56,700 bases of DNA, from positions 1 through 56,700 of the forward strand of contig JALKBU010000241.1 of the NCBI GenBank assembly GCA_023091735.1. Reading direction: 5' to 3'. A model generated the notes under the pieces. It did not search any database. It was not told the DNA's origin and saw nothing but the letters and a program-made list of their open reading frames with translations. Every line of letters begins with the position of its first letter. Positions within the stretch are counted from its first letter, which is position 1. The DNA is from Trichomonas tenax. Lineage: Eukaryota; Parabasalia; Trichomonadida; Trichomonadidae. A program made the translations under genes and the position numbers. Below are positions 31,987 through 39,960 of this stretch, one piece after another.

Positions 31987-32643
31987 ATGGCACAATTAAC
32001 AGGAGTTTATCAGAGCGTGGAGCATGCTATCGTCGAAGCAATCCATGTCCTTGTGCCGTTTTCAGAACACGCTGATGAGTCAGTGAGGTGTAAGGATATT
32101 TTCAGCTTAGTTCGTGACTCAACAATTTATGTGAATGGACAACCGCAAACAGGCAACCACAGATTCACTATATTCTCATCTGCTCTCTCAGGAAGGAGGT
32201 CATCTGGAAAATTATTCCAAAAAGTCACAGATCCAGCTCGACACGGAGCTTGGTGGCGTCTAAAAGTGCCGTATGAAGAAGCTTTACGCATATGTCACTC
32301 TCTCGTACTGAAAAATCCACACAGAAGAGGAGATGTTTTCGAATGGCAAAGTAATTTCGATATAATTTCAGCTGCGCGCGAAGAAGAGATCAGAAACAGA
32401 TTTCTTTCGTTTGTTCCTCTTAATCTTGTTGTCCAGGAATTAGAAGAATCAAACCGCGAATGGGAAACAAAAATTAGCGAAGTGCGTTCGAAAATCGAGA
32501 CCCTCAAGCAATCAGCGTCTCCAGAAACATTACAGAATTTTGAACAATTAATCCAAATGCAGCAAACGATATCTGAACTTAAACGCAATCGTAGAAGAAA
32601 CGATTTTGATGTCAATGATGGACACCAATTACAGTTCTTTTGA
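31987..32643 (+). CDS. possible winged-helix protein with coiled-coil tail
   Basis: A 218-residue protein. The first about 120 residues look like a compact helix-wing domain: helices near 10-25 and 38-48, then IFSSALSGRRSSGKLFQKV and GAWWRL, which is reminiscent of HARE-HTH and other winged-helix domains ('S-x-A-x(6)-G-x-L-F-x-K-V ... W-x-L'). A helical coiled-coil segment (about 143-205) follows, with a basic KRNRRR patch. It is a candidate nuclear or DNA-binding factor, but this is inference from pattern alone. The ATG at 31987 follows AAAAGTGACAA. It shares its promoter with the RUN gene. Confidence 0.6.
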   Translation: MAQLTGVYQSVEHAIVEAIHVLVPFSEHADESVRCKDIFSLVRDSTIYVNGQPQTGNHRFTIFSSALSGRRSSGKLFQKVTDPARHGAWWRLKVPYEEALRICHSLVLKNPHRRGDVFEWQSNFDIISAAREEEIRNRFLSFVPLNLVVQELEESNREWETKISEVRSKIETLKQSASPETLQNFEQLIQMQQTISELKRNRRRNDFDVNDGHQLQFF

Positions 32644-33096
32644 TTTCGTTATACAATCTTTGATCATCAACTTTGAAATATTCGATCTTCACATGATATA
32701 CCATTTTATATTGCTTCAAATGACCGAAATTATCTACCTATTGATATGCATAATATATTTTCCATATCTTCCAAATATTTGATTTTTCAAAAATCAAATA
32801 TAGTTTGAAGATTTAATATATCTCAACATCCTTTTAACAGGAAAGCATATCAGGAGACTATTTATTTTGAGATGCGTTTGAAGACAGAAAATGTAGTCTT
32901 TATACATGAAAGAGATTCTCCTTGTTTATGTACTTTTCTTAGAAGTATATTTGTTAGATTATAAAAATTTGTATAGATGTTAACCTAGAAATTTAAAACA
33001 CAGGCTCTCATTCCCTAGAAAAAGTTGTTGCTTGAGTTTGAAAGCTTGAAAATGAAGTTTTAAAAATGCTAAAAGGATAATAAAAGTGACATTCTA
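32644..33096. other. intergenic with perfect palindrome
   Basis: AT-rich spacer between tandem genes. At 32775-32801 there is a perfect inverted repeat of two 13-bp arms, ATATTTGATTTTT and AAAAATCAAATAT, separated by one C. It lies about 130 bp after the 32643 stop and could act in 3'-end formation or form a cruciform. Confidence 0.7.
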
Positions 33097-33816
33097 ATGA
33101 ATAAACTTGCATTTTTCCCTTCAGATTTTGGAGATAACGTCAAAATTATTTCACTTCCTCATCCACGCAACAACGAACCAAACGATTTTGTTCTCAAAGA
33201 CGGCAAATTATACGAAATACAACTCGTTGATAGACATTATTGCTCATTTTTCTTTGATAATCACGCGATTGCTGATGGATCTGCGCTTTTTGCTTACCCG
33301 GTTCATCCACTCTTTTTAGTTATTCCTTATATGTATAAACAAAAGAATGAATACACGCCAAAAAACGATTTCTTTTACAACACCCAGTACAAGCAGATAG
33401 AGGAGTTAGTTTTCCCATATTTTGGCCAGATATGTACAGAACTTCCATTCGATGATACCTTTGCTTACGCTCTCGATCAAAAGAAGATGTTGAAGTGGTT
33501 GCTCGCAAGGTGTGAGAAGCTCCTTCCAGTTTTGAGGAAGAAAAATCAAATGCCTGATAACCAATTAATCGAAATTTGCTGGAGCATTGTTCGTCACTAT
33601 TTGCCACAAGATCTTCAAGTTATGTTGAAAGAGGAGCTTTCTAAGGCATATGAAGGTTCTTTCCCAGTTAAAACGTTAAATGAAGTTCTTCAAGTTCAGC
33701 AATTCCAATCTGAAGCTGCTGATGATGTCAAAAAGAAGACGCCACCAAAGAAGAAAGCAGATACAAAGACAAGACCAAAAGGTGTCGCTGATATTGCATC
33801 TTTTTTTAAGAAATAG
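33097..33816 (+). CDS. RNASEH2B: ribonuclease H2 subunit B
   Basis: A 239-residue non-catalytic subunit of the heterotrimeric RNase H2, which removes ribonucleotides from DNA and RNA from hybrids in the nucleus. The N-terminal triple-barrel region contains LYEIQLVDRHYCSFFFDN and DGSALFAYPVHPLFLVIPYM, matching the family's 'S-W-F-x(5)-S-D-G-x-L-x-x-x-x-P-x-D-P-x-F-L-x-L-P-x-L'. A helical middle and a Lys-rich linker (about 205-225) follow. The protein ends in a PIP-box-like motif, IASFFKK, the segment that in other eukaryotes docks RNase H2 on PCNA. Here it is at the extreme C-terminus. The ATG at 33097 follows GTGACATTCTA. Confidence 0.88.
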   Translation: MNKLAFFPSDFGDNVKIISLPHPRNNEPNDFVLKDGKLYEIQLVDRHYCSFFFDNHAIADGSALFAYPVHPLFLVIPYMYKQKNEYTPKNDFFYNTQYKQIEELVFPYFGQICTELPFDDTFAYALDQKKMLKWLLARCEKLLPVLRKKNQMPDNQLIEICWSIVRHYLPQDLQVMLKEELSKAYEGSFPVKTLNEVLQVQQFQSEAADDVKKKTPPKKKADTKTRPKGVADIASFFKK

Positions 33817-34153
33817 ATTGATTGTTCAATGTTTATTACTCAAACATATAAACTGTTAAATAAAAAGGATATACATCAAAACTGAAATGATATTCAAAAA
33901 TGTTTAATTTCATAATCAATTAAAAGCCATACAAATCATAATATATAACAAGAGTCCAATAATTGGCTGATTGGAATTTAAAAATTGAGCATATTATTCT
34001 TTTAAAAAAATATATTCACGTTAATAATGCTTAATATCATAACAATTATCAGATGTAACGCGAATTTAATTGATGGTTTATAAGAATTTGAGAATTAAAT
34101 GTATTAAAAATTTATTAAAAATATTCACTTTCCAATATGTTTAATATGTAACT
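33817..34153. other. convergent intergenic region
   Basis: 337 bp between the ends of RNASEH2B and eS19. It is AT-rich; I see no gene, repeat or hairpin that stands out. Confidence 0.5.
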
Positions 34154-34603
34154 TTAGAAGTTCTTGCCACACTCGTTAGCAATCATGTCAAGGAGCTTCT
34201 GGCCCTTGGCTGTTAATTGACGGCCTTCGCCCTCAGCAATCTTAACGAGCTGAGCCTGCTCGAACTGCTTGAGGATTGTGCGAATGACCTTCTGGGAGGC
34301 GTTGTGGTGGTGCTTTGGCATTGTAACAGCCTTAAGATTAGCGCCGTAGTGGAAAACAAGGCCGCTGAGTGAAGCGGTGTGGTGCATGTAGATTTGGCGG
34401 GCGATGGCGGCAGCGCGGATGTACCACCAGTTTTGCTTTGTTGGTGGCATCTGCTTTAATGAAGCTGTCTTGACGAGATCAGCCCACTCTGGTGCTGCGA
34501 TGACGTGAGATTCCTCTAAGTGCTTAGCGAGAGCGTTGACGAAGATGTCTGCTGGGATTTCGCGGGCTTGGAAGCCTTTGTGGCCGGTCTTTCCTCCAAT
34601 CAT
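34154..34603 (-). CDS. RPS19: ribosomal protein eS19
   Basis: A 149-residue small-subunit ribosomal protein needed for 18S rRNA maturation and 40S assembly. Family strings include IPADIFVNALAKHL, WWYIRAAAIARQIY, SGLVFHYGA, and the C-terminal LKQFEQAQLVKI ... GRQLTAKGQKLLD. The ATG at 34603 is preferred over the open frame's ATG at 34654. It gives the normal length, and between the two lie TCAATTTTT and CCTTT (CCTTTCGAATG), the expected promoter and leader elements. Codon use is strongly biased, as in ABCE1 and uS9. It is divergent from uS9. Confidence 0.97.
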   Translation of the reverse strand: MIGGKTGHKGFQAREIPADIFVNALAKHLEESHVIAAPEWADLVKTASLKQMPPTKQNWWYIRAAAIARQIYMHHTASLSGLVFHYGANLKAVTMPKHHHNASQKVIRTILKQFEQAQLVKIAEGEGRQLTAKGQKLLDMIANECGKNF

Positions 34604-35035
34604 TCGAAAGGCCAAACACTCCCTTTCAAAAATTGAAAAAGTCTGTCTATTCATATAATTTTTTAATTTTCTTTCTTATATCTATGAAACTCCTTTTTGT
34701 ATATCTAAATTTCTTATTAATTTACAGAAAATCGTCTTTGATAGGTCAAAAAATTTCACTTTTGTTTTTGATATTTTACTTATTTTGACTTTATTATATT
34801 TACATGTCAAAATTCACAAAAATCGAATCATAAAATCATGCAATTTGATGTAGTTGTTAATAATATATTGGAAAACATAGTTTTTATAGCAATAATGGAT
34901 AAAAGAGAGTGTCGTAAATATATTTTTACGCGATTTTGGATGAGAATGATATATTTTTGACATGTAAATGTTAAAAGTCAGAATAATGAAAAATAAATTG
35001 AGAGAATTTTGCGGCTTGACAGGTCCGTCCTTTCT
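34604..35035. promoter_or_regulatory. bidirectional promoter of eS19 and uS9
   Basis: This 432-bp spacer separates two head-to-head ribosomal genes. Both starts are preceded at 2-3 bp by CCTTT (34607-34611 on the minus strand; 35029-35033 on the plus strand), the box known to overlap transcription starts in T. vaginalis. It also holds TTTACATGTCAAAA at 34799-34812 and its inverse TTTTTGACATGTAAA at 34954-34968. Confidence 0.7.
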
Positions 35036-35458
35036 ATGAAGAGTGTCCAAGTTTTTGGCCGCAAGAAGACAGCTACAGCTGTTGCCTTCTGCTGTGAGGG
35101 TTCTGGCCTTGTCAAGCTCAACGGCACACCAATCAACATGGTTTCCTCTGAAACACTTCGTGCTAAGATCCTCGAACCACTCATGTTGATTGGCGAGGAG
35201 TCCTGGGCTAACCTCGACATCCGCGTTCGCGTCCATGGTGGTGGCCACGTCGCTCAAGTCTACGCTATCCGCCAGGCTGTTGCCAAGGCCGTCGTTGCTT
35301 ACTATCAGAAGTATGTCGACGAGGCTACAAAGACAGACATCAAAAACGCCCTCCTTTCATACGATCGTACACTCCTTGTTGCCGATCCACGTCGTATGGA
35401 GCCAAAGAAGTTCGGTGGCCAAGGCGCTCGTGTCCGCAGACAGATGTCATACCGTTAA
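35036..35458 (+). CDS. RPS16: ribosomal protein uS9 (S16)
   Basis: A 140-residue small-subunit protein whose C-terminal tail reaches the ribosomal P site. It has the family features [14 protein letters not shown] at the start, [20 protein letters not shown] in the middle, [18 protein letters not shown], and a basic C-terminus [11 protein letters not shown] (many homologues have QKSYR; here Met replaces Lys). The open frame extends upstream only via a TTG; the ATG at 35036 gives the canonical length and follows CCTTT by 2 bp. Codon bias is strong. Confidence 0.97.
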   Translation: MKSVQVFGRKKTATAVAFCCEGSGLVKLNGTPINMVSSETLRAKILEPLMLIGEESWANLDIRVRVHGGGHVAQVYAIRQAVAKAVVAYYQKYVDEATKTDIKNALLSYDRTLLVADPRRMEPKKFGGQGARVRRQMSYR

Positions 35459-36036
35459 ATTTAAAGCTCAATATTTGTACAATTGTTCCTTTTTAACAAA
35501 GAAATAACAAAATATGATTTTTTGAAATCGAAATCTCTCAACAATTATCTTCGAAAATCACTCTACTCCCTCAAACATATCTCCTATTATCTTCCTAATT
35601 TCTGATTTTTTTATAATCAATATTACTGCTTTCTTTGCCTTTTAAGATGAGAAAACATCACGACATTGTTTAATTTCATTTTCCAAATATATCTTTGGTT
35701 CGATTTCGATATATAATTATTTCATCTGAAAATATAGTAATAATGACTCATCTACAGAACAAAGATTGGCAGGTATCTTTGTAATTGAACAATTGAGTTT
35801 GTAGACCTTCCTTTCCATCACCGAAAGCTCACAATTCAAATTTAATTCCAATGACCAAATAATTTAAGAGGGTCTCACAGAAAAATTAAATGAGCCACAT
35901 CAATTTAATAATGCTAACTTTCGAACATCAAAAATAATACTTCTGTTGATATTTCACTGATGTATATATGCATATATTGATGCAGTTTAGTTATGAATCA
36001 GTAGTTATTTATATTTCTCGATTCTGTTCATTTTTG
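35459..36036. other. intergenic, uS9 to membrane protein
   Basis: 578 bp of AT-rich DNA with no coding signal. The initiator-like TCATTTTTG (36028-36036) at the right edge abuts the next ATG. No copies of the TTTAC-type element were found. Confidence 0.5.
36028..36036 (+). promoter_or_regulatory. initiator-like box before 36037 gene
   Basis: TCATTTTTG directly before the ATG is a textbook trichomonad initiator. It selects 36037 over the upstream in-frame ATG at 35968. Confidence 0.65.
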
Positions 36037-36522
36037 ATGTCGACAAGTGAAGAAAGCAGCACGGTGATGAGTGAAGACGAACCAGAACAAGAGATAAGTT
36101 TCCACGGCGCTGAATATACTTCAACAAGAATATACTCGGCTAAATATGCGCCTTATCTTCCTTCATTTATTATTATTTTATTTTTAGTAATGTTATTTTT
36201 CATTAATTTCCGCTTCAACTGTTGTATATCTCGTGCATTTAAGCTACCTCCAAGTCCATTCATCTTCAAAGTCTTAAATAGAACAAAATCTCATTTGATT
36301 CGCAAAACTCCACGAATTAAATACGATCATTCTAGGAAGGAAGAGTTATTTTCGCCATCAGAAACAATTTATTCGATAGATCAAATCCAAGATCTCATTA
36401 ATTCAATTCAACATCAAAACTTGATTTCATCTAAGTTAAATTCACACACACCAAGCGAATCAGATTCTATTCGTAATACTGAACTGCAAGAACAACTCGA
36501 TCCTTTTGAAGATTTCAAATAA
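36037..36522 (+). CDS. single-pass membrane protein, unknown function
   Basis: A 161-residue protein. An acidic Ser/Glu-rich N-terminus (1-30) is followed by one strong hydrophobic helix (about residues 46-68, SFIIILFLVMLFFINF) and then a basic, Ser-rich tail with predicted helix around SIDQIQDLINSIQHQNL. There is no cleavable signal, so an anchor topology is likely, with the basic side in the cytoplasm. No family was recognised. The start was chosen from the initiator box; the 23 residues upstream in the open frame are probably leader. Confidence 0.65.
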   Translation: MSTSEESSTVMSEDEPEQEISFHGAEYTSTRIYSAKYAPYLPSFIIILFLVMLFFINFRFNCCISRAFKLPPSPFIFKVLNRTKSHLIRKTPRIKYDHSRKEELFSPSETIYSIDQIQDLINSIQHQNLISSKLNSHTPSESDSIRNTELQEQLDPFEDFK

Positions 36523-36911
36523 TCAATTTTCAATTTAAATTCTCATGACAATTACATTTACGCCGATGCTTTTAAGAACATTTGCGATATGGTTCCACAA
36601 AGTCCAAGGATTTATCATCAATGACTTCATTTCAGGAATAGATTCATCTCTATACTCACATAAAAAATGAATGTGAGAGCTGATTTGTAAACAGTACAAT
36701 AAACATCATAAAAAGATTTGTGACTTATGATGTTTGTACTGATGTTTCTATCAGTATTGTTTGAAGAAATCAAAAATTAAAAACCAGCTTGTAATTCATT
36801 GCATCATATTTTCAAACAGTTTATATTAATATTTTTGATGATTTTGCACAGTAGCAACAATATATTGATTTTGGTAAAGATAATATAAGAATTGCATGAG
36901 AGTATCTCAGC
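36523..36911. other. convergent spacer with three hairpins
   Basis: Between two convergent genes lie three adjacent inverted repeats. CTCACAT/ATGTGAG (36655-36661 and 36671-36677) is perfect. A 17-bp stem with a 3-base bulge pairs 36692-36711 with 36725-36741. TACTGAT/ATCAGTA lies at 36738-36744 and about 36750-36756. These could mark 3' ends of both transcripts. Confidence 0.7.
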
Positions 36912-37406
36912 TTAACCATAAGGTTCAGCAAATTTTGGTATCTTGGGAACCTCTTGATTGAAAATCTTGAATGAATTTGGTGGTGCATCAGGATTAATTG
37001 TCAATAGTTTAGGAAAAGCTATGTCGTTGAGCATTGACGGCAGCCTTGCTCTTGGATCCACATACTTCCTGTGTTTATAAGACAAAGGTAAAGGAGGTCT
37101 TTTAACTTTTTCGTGCTCTTTGTGTTCTGGCTTTCTATTCGGTGTGTCGCGTTCTCTGTGAGTGTCGTTTGATCGTTTTTGAGTATCTCTGTTCTTTGAT
37201 TCAAATTTTTTAGAATTTGATTCATGTTTTTGTGGTTTTGATGATTTCTGCTTATCCTCATTGAAAGAGGCTGTTGCAGCAACAGGTTTTATTTCACTTG
37301 GATTCGATATTGGAGCAAAAAATGGATCATCTTCCATGAGTGCTTTTGTCTTCAGAAACCTTATTATTAAGCTTAATAATATAACCTTATAACTTTCCTT
37401 CTCCAT
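36912..37406 (-). CDS. basic low-complexity protein, unknown function
   Basis: A 164-residue protein if the ATG at 37406 is used, or 141 residues from the ATG at 37337 (MEDDPFF). The centre (about 50-105) is a Lys/Arg/Asp/Glu/Ser/Asn-rich disordered stretch. The C-terminal 60 residues are Pro-rich and look conserved (RPPLPLSYKHRKYVDPRARL ... FKIFNQEVPKIPKFAEPYG). The first 23 residues are hydrophobic and may be untranslated. No domain was recognised; a nuclear or RNA-associated role is only a guess from composition. Minus-strand promoter elements lie at 37505-37534. Confidence 0.6.
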   Translation of the reverse strand: MEKESYKVILLSLIIRFLKTKALMEDDPFFAPISNPSEIKPVAATASFNEDKQKSSKPQKHESNSKKFESKNRDTQKRSNDTHRERDTPNRKPEHKEHEKVKRPPLPLSYKHRKYVDPRARLPSMLNDIAFPKLLTINPDAPPNSFKIFNQEVPKIPKFAEPYG

Positions 37407-38754
37407 TTTACCCTCTCCTAATTATATAATCTTCAAAAATTTTATAAACTATAATCTAATATTTATATAGAGCTATATGGAATAGTTAACACAAAATATT
37501 TATTTTTGTTATGTAAATTAATTACATGGCAAAATTATGTTAAAATGAAAATGATGGAAAAATGCTGGATAACACCACTGCTGGAATGATCTCTCATTAA
37601 ATCCAAAGCAAACATGCCAAATTGCTATTAATACTTTTGAATGAAAATTATATAAGCGATTTGAAGGTCCATTTCAAAGATATGTTGATGTACACATTGC
37701 ATTTTATGAAACAATAATTTCCTTGAGGGAGATTAAGGAAGTTCTATCGTAATTTCAGATCTCAACCGTAAAATCTTCAGCTGTAACATAACTTCTTGAT
37801 GACATATTTAATCATTTTAGGTCCATCAGAGTCATATTATCAACTTCGCGATCATCTTTACAACCATCAATGTTTTCGTTGAAAATATAACGGTAAACTA
37901 ACCTTATTCTTTGAGCATCGCTTCTCTGTCTTCTCCTGTAGGTAAAGATGGCATTAGCTCGAAATACGAACATTTAAAAAACAAAATTCGATAATTTCGT
38001 AATTTATAGGCTCTACATCATATACAGATTATTTTTATCAACTAAAAACGGATTTGCGAAATAAAATTGTTAAAAACACAAAATTTTGAGAAAAATAGAA
38101 ATTACAACTGGTGCGGTATTGTTATTCAAATTTTCGAAATGTTTCTATATCAAATATTGTTCGAAACTCAAAAATAATTATAAAAATAGATATTACAGAG
38201 AATGGAAAAAACAATGATCGTGTTTTCGAGCATTTTAAATTTTCAACACAATAAAAATACAAAATTAAGTGCAATTTAGAGAGTGTTAATGATGGAGAAT
38301 ATATTTATTTAATAAAAACGCACATTTATAAAAATCGAAAAATAATACACGATGATAACAGAAATCACTTCAGTAACCAATATAAAATGATCGTGTTTTC
38401 AGAATAAATCAAATTTCTAACGATCATAGCGATCGCTCTCAAAAAGTGCCATGCGATCCACATTTTCTTCATAATGTTAAATTCCAAAATGTGTAGACTC
38501 CAAAATCATAAGACCACAGAATAAATGTGACAGCACATTGAAATTTTTGTGAAGGAAAAATTTTTCTTCAAAAAACTTTAAGCGTAGCTCTTCCAGATTA
38601 TGTTAATCTTAAATTTTAAATCAAAATGATATATTACTCGAAATAGCACAATCTTACTAAAAAAGCAATTTTGGTTTATTTTTGATCTCCATTATGCAAC
38701 TGTGTTATGATAAAATTTAATTTTTTAAAGAAATTTTGTTCATTTCTTTATTCG
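37407..38754. other. 1.35-kb intergenic region
   Basis: AT-rich, with no supported gene. Near the left gene are TTTGTTATGTAAA (37505-37517), TTACATGGCAAAA (37522-37534) and AACATGCCAAAT (37611-37622). A 15-bp direct repeat AATGATCGTGTTTTC occurs at 38213-38227 and 38386-38400. The right edge has the initiator-like TCATTTCTTT at 38740-38749. Confidence 0.55.
38740..38749 (+). promoter_or_regulatory. initiator-like box before TLC gene
   Basis: TCATTTCTTT lies five bases before the ATG at 38755 and supports that start over the upstream ATG at 38707. Confidence 0.6.
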
Positions 38755-39564
38755 ATGTCTATTCTTAATCAGCTTACTGATATAACGATACGCGATATCC
38801 CAATGTTTCTCTGCTTGATTTCAATTTACTCTGTCTTCAGATGGTTCCTCGTTAACAAAGTTTTCTCTACATTAGGCAGTTTAGCTAAAGTTGACTCAAA
38901 GAGACTCTATAAGTTCGCCAACAGATGCTTCGACTTGTTGCATTACTCTACATCCGCTATAATCGGACTTATTGCCGTCCTCAACAGACCCTATGCGAAA
39001 TGCATGTTCTGGTCTTACGATTGCGCTGATTTCTACATGCCAACAGAGGGCGCCTTCCAAGTCACAATGATGGAGAAGTTATACGTTTTACTCTTCTTCT
39101 TCTATTACATCGTTGACGTCGCATATATCGGCGCAAACACAGGAATTGCTTTGATCGCTCTCCACCACGTTGCAACACTTTCGTTGGTCTTCGGATCCAT
39201 CGTTCTCAGAGTCCCCGCTGTCTCTGTCACAATTATGATTTTGCACGATGTCGTTGATGTTCCACTCTACACAGGAAAGATCTGCGCTTACTTGGGCTAC
39301 ATCAACATCAAGGACATCACTCTTGTTTCATTCGCCATTCTCTGCACATGGTTCAGAATGATCAACTATCCATTCGTTGCCAAGGCTGGATGGACAAACC
39401 AGTACCGCGAGGGCATCGTTTATCCAAAGCTTTATCGTGGTGTTGCCTATTTCTTGTGGGTCCTCTATTTCTGCCACTGCTGCTGGTTCTATGACATTCT
39501 CAAGGCCGTCTTCCAGATCTATAAGGGCAATCCAGAGGCCATTCGTGATAACAGATCCGACTAA
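38755..39564 (+). CDS. TLC-domain ceramide synthase-like protein
   Basis: A 269-residue polytopic membrane protein of the TRAM/LAG1/CLN8 family. Its centre has the Lag1 motif: HHVATLSLV at about residue 136, a hydrophobic stretch, then MILHDVVDVPLYTGKICAYLG at about 160-181. The paired His of 'HH' and the 'HD' are the conserved catalytic-region residues of ceramide synthases, which acylate sphingoid bases in the ER. About six to seven hydrophobic helices are visible. The C-terminus is short and not an obvious KKxx signal. It could be a non-ceramide-synthase TLC protein, but the motif is good. The start was chosen from the initiator box at 38740. Confidence 0.85.
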   Translation: MSILNQLTDITIRDIPMFLCLISIYSVFRWFLVNKVFSTLGSLAKVDSKRLYKFANRCFDLLHYSTSAIIGLIAVLNRPYAKCMFWSYDCADFYMPTEGAFQVTMMEKLYVLLFFFYYIVDVAYIGANTGIALIALHHVATLSLVFGSIVLRVPAVSVTIMILHDVVDVPLYTGKICAYLGYINIKDITLVSFAILCTWFRMINYPFVAKAGWTNQYREGIVYPKLYRGVAYFLWVLYFCHCCWFYDILKAVFQIYKGNPEAIRDNRSD

Positions 39565-39960
39565 TTTCATTTTGTTTTTATTTTTTTCTTTCTTTTCATT
39601 TCATAAACTTTCGAACATCAAAATCTATTCTTATTCTTAGCCACTCCACCAAATACCAAAGCTATTCATTTAAATATTCAAAAATAAATTTAATTCATGG
39701 GATTTTCATTAACAAGCTATAATGAAAACTTTAAACTCAGGAGATTATATATCTTTTTAAATATCTAACTACTCTCTATTTTTGAGAATAAAAAATTTCA
39801 TTAAAATACATTTCATTTATCATTCCTAATTCTTTGGAATTAAGCTGAGATTTAATAATATTTTTATGTGGTGAAGATATGTGATGTGATACTGATGTGG
39901 AAAATTATTGAAATTAATTTTGAATAAAATAAACACAAACATTTTAATATATAAATAACG
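39565..39960. other. convergent intergenic region
   Basis: 396 bp between the ends of the TLC gene and the RPGRIP1L-like gene, AT-rich, with nothing recognised. Confidence 0.45.

Noticed and set aside
34814..35257. 147-codon minus-strand frame over the uS9 start
   Set aside because: It overlaps the uS9 coding region and the bidirectional promoter, and half of it is antisense to a clear ribosomal protein.
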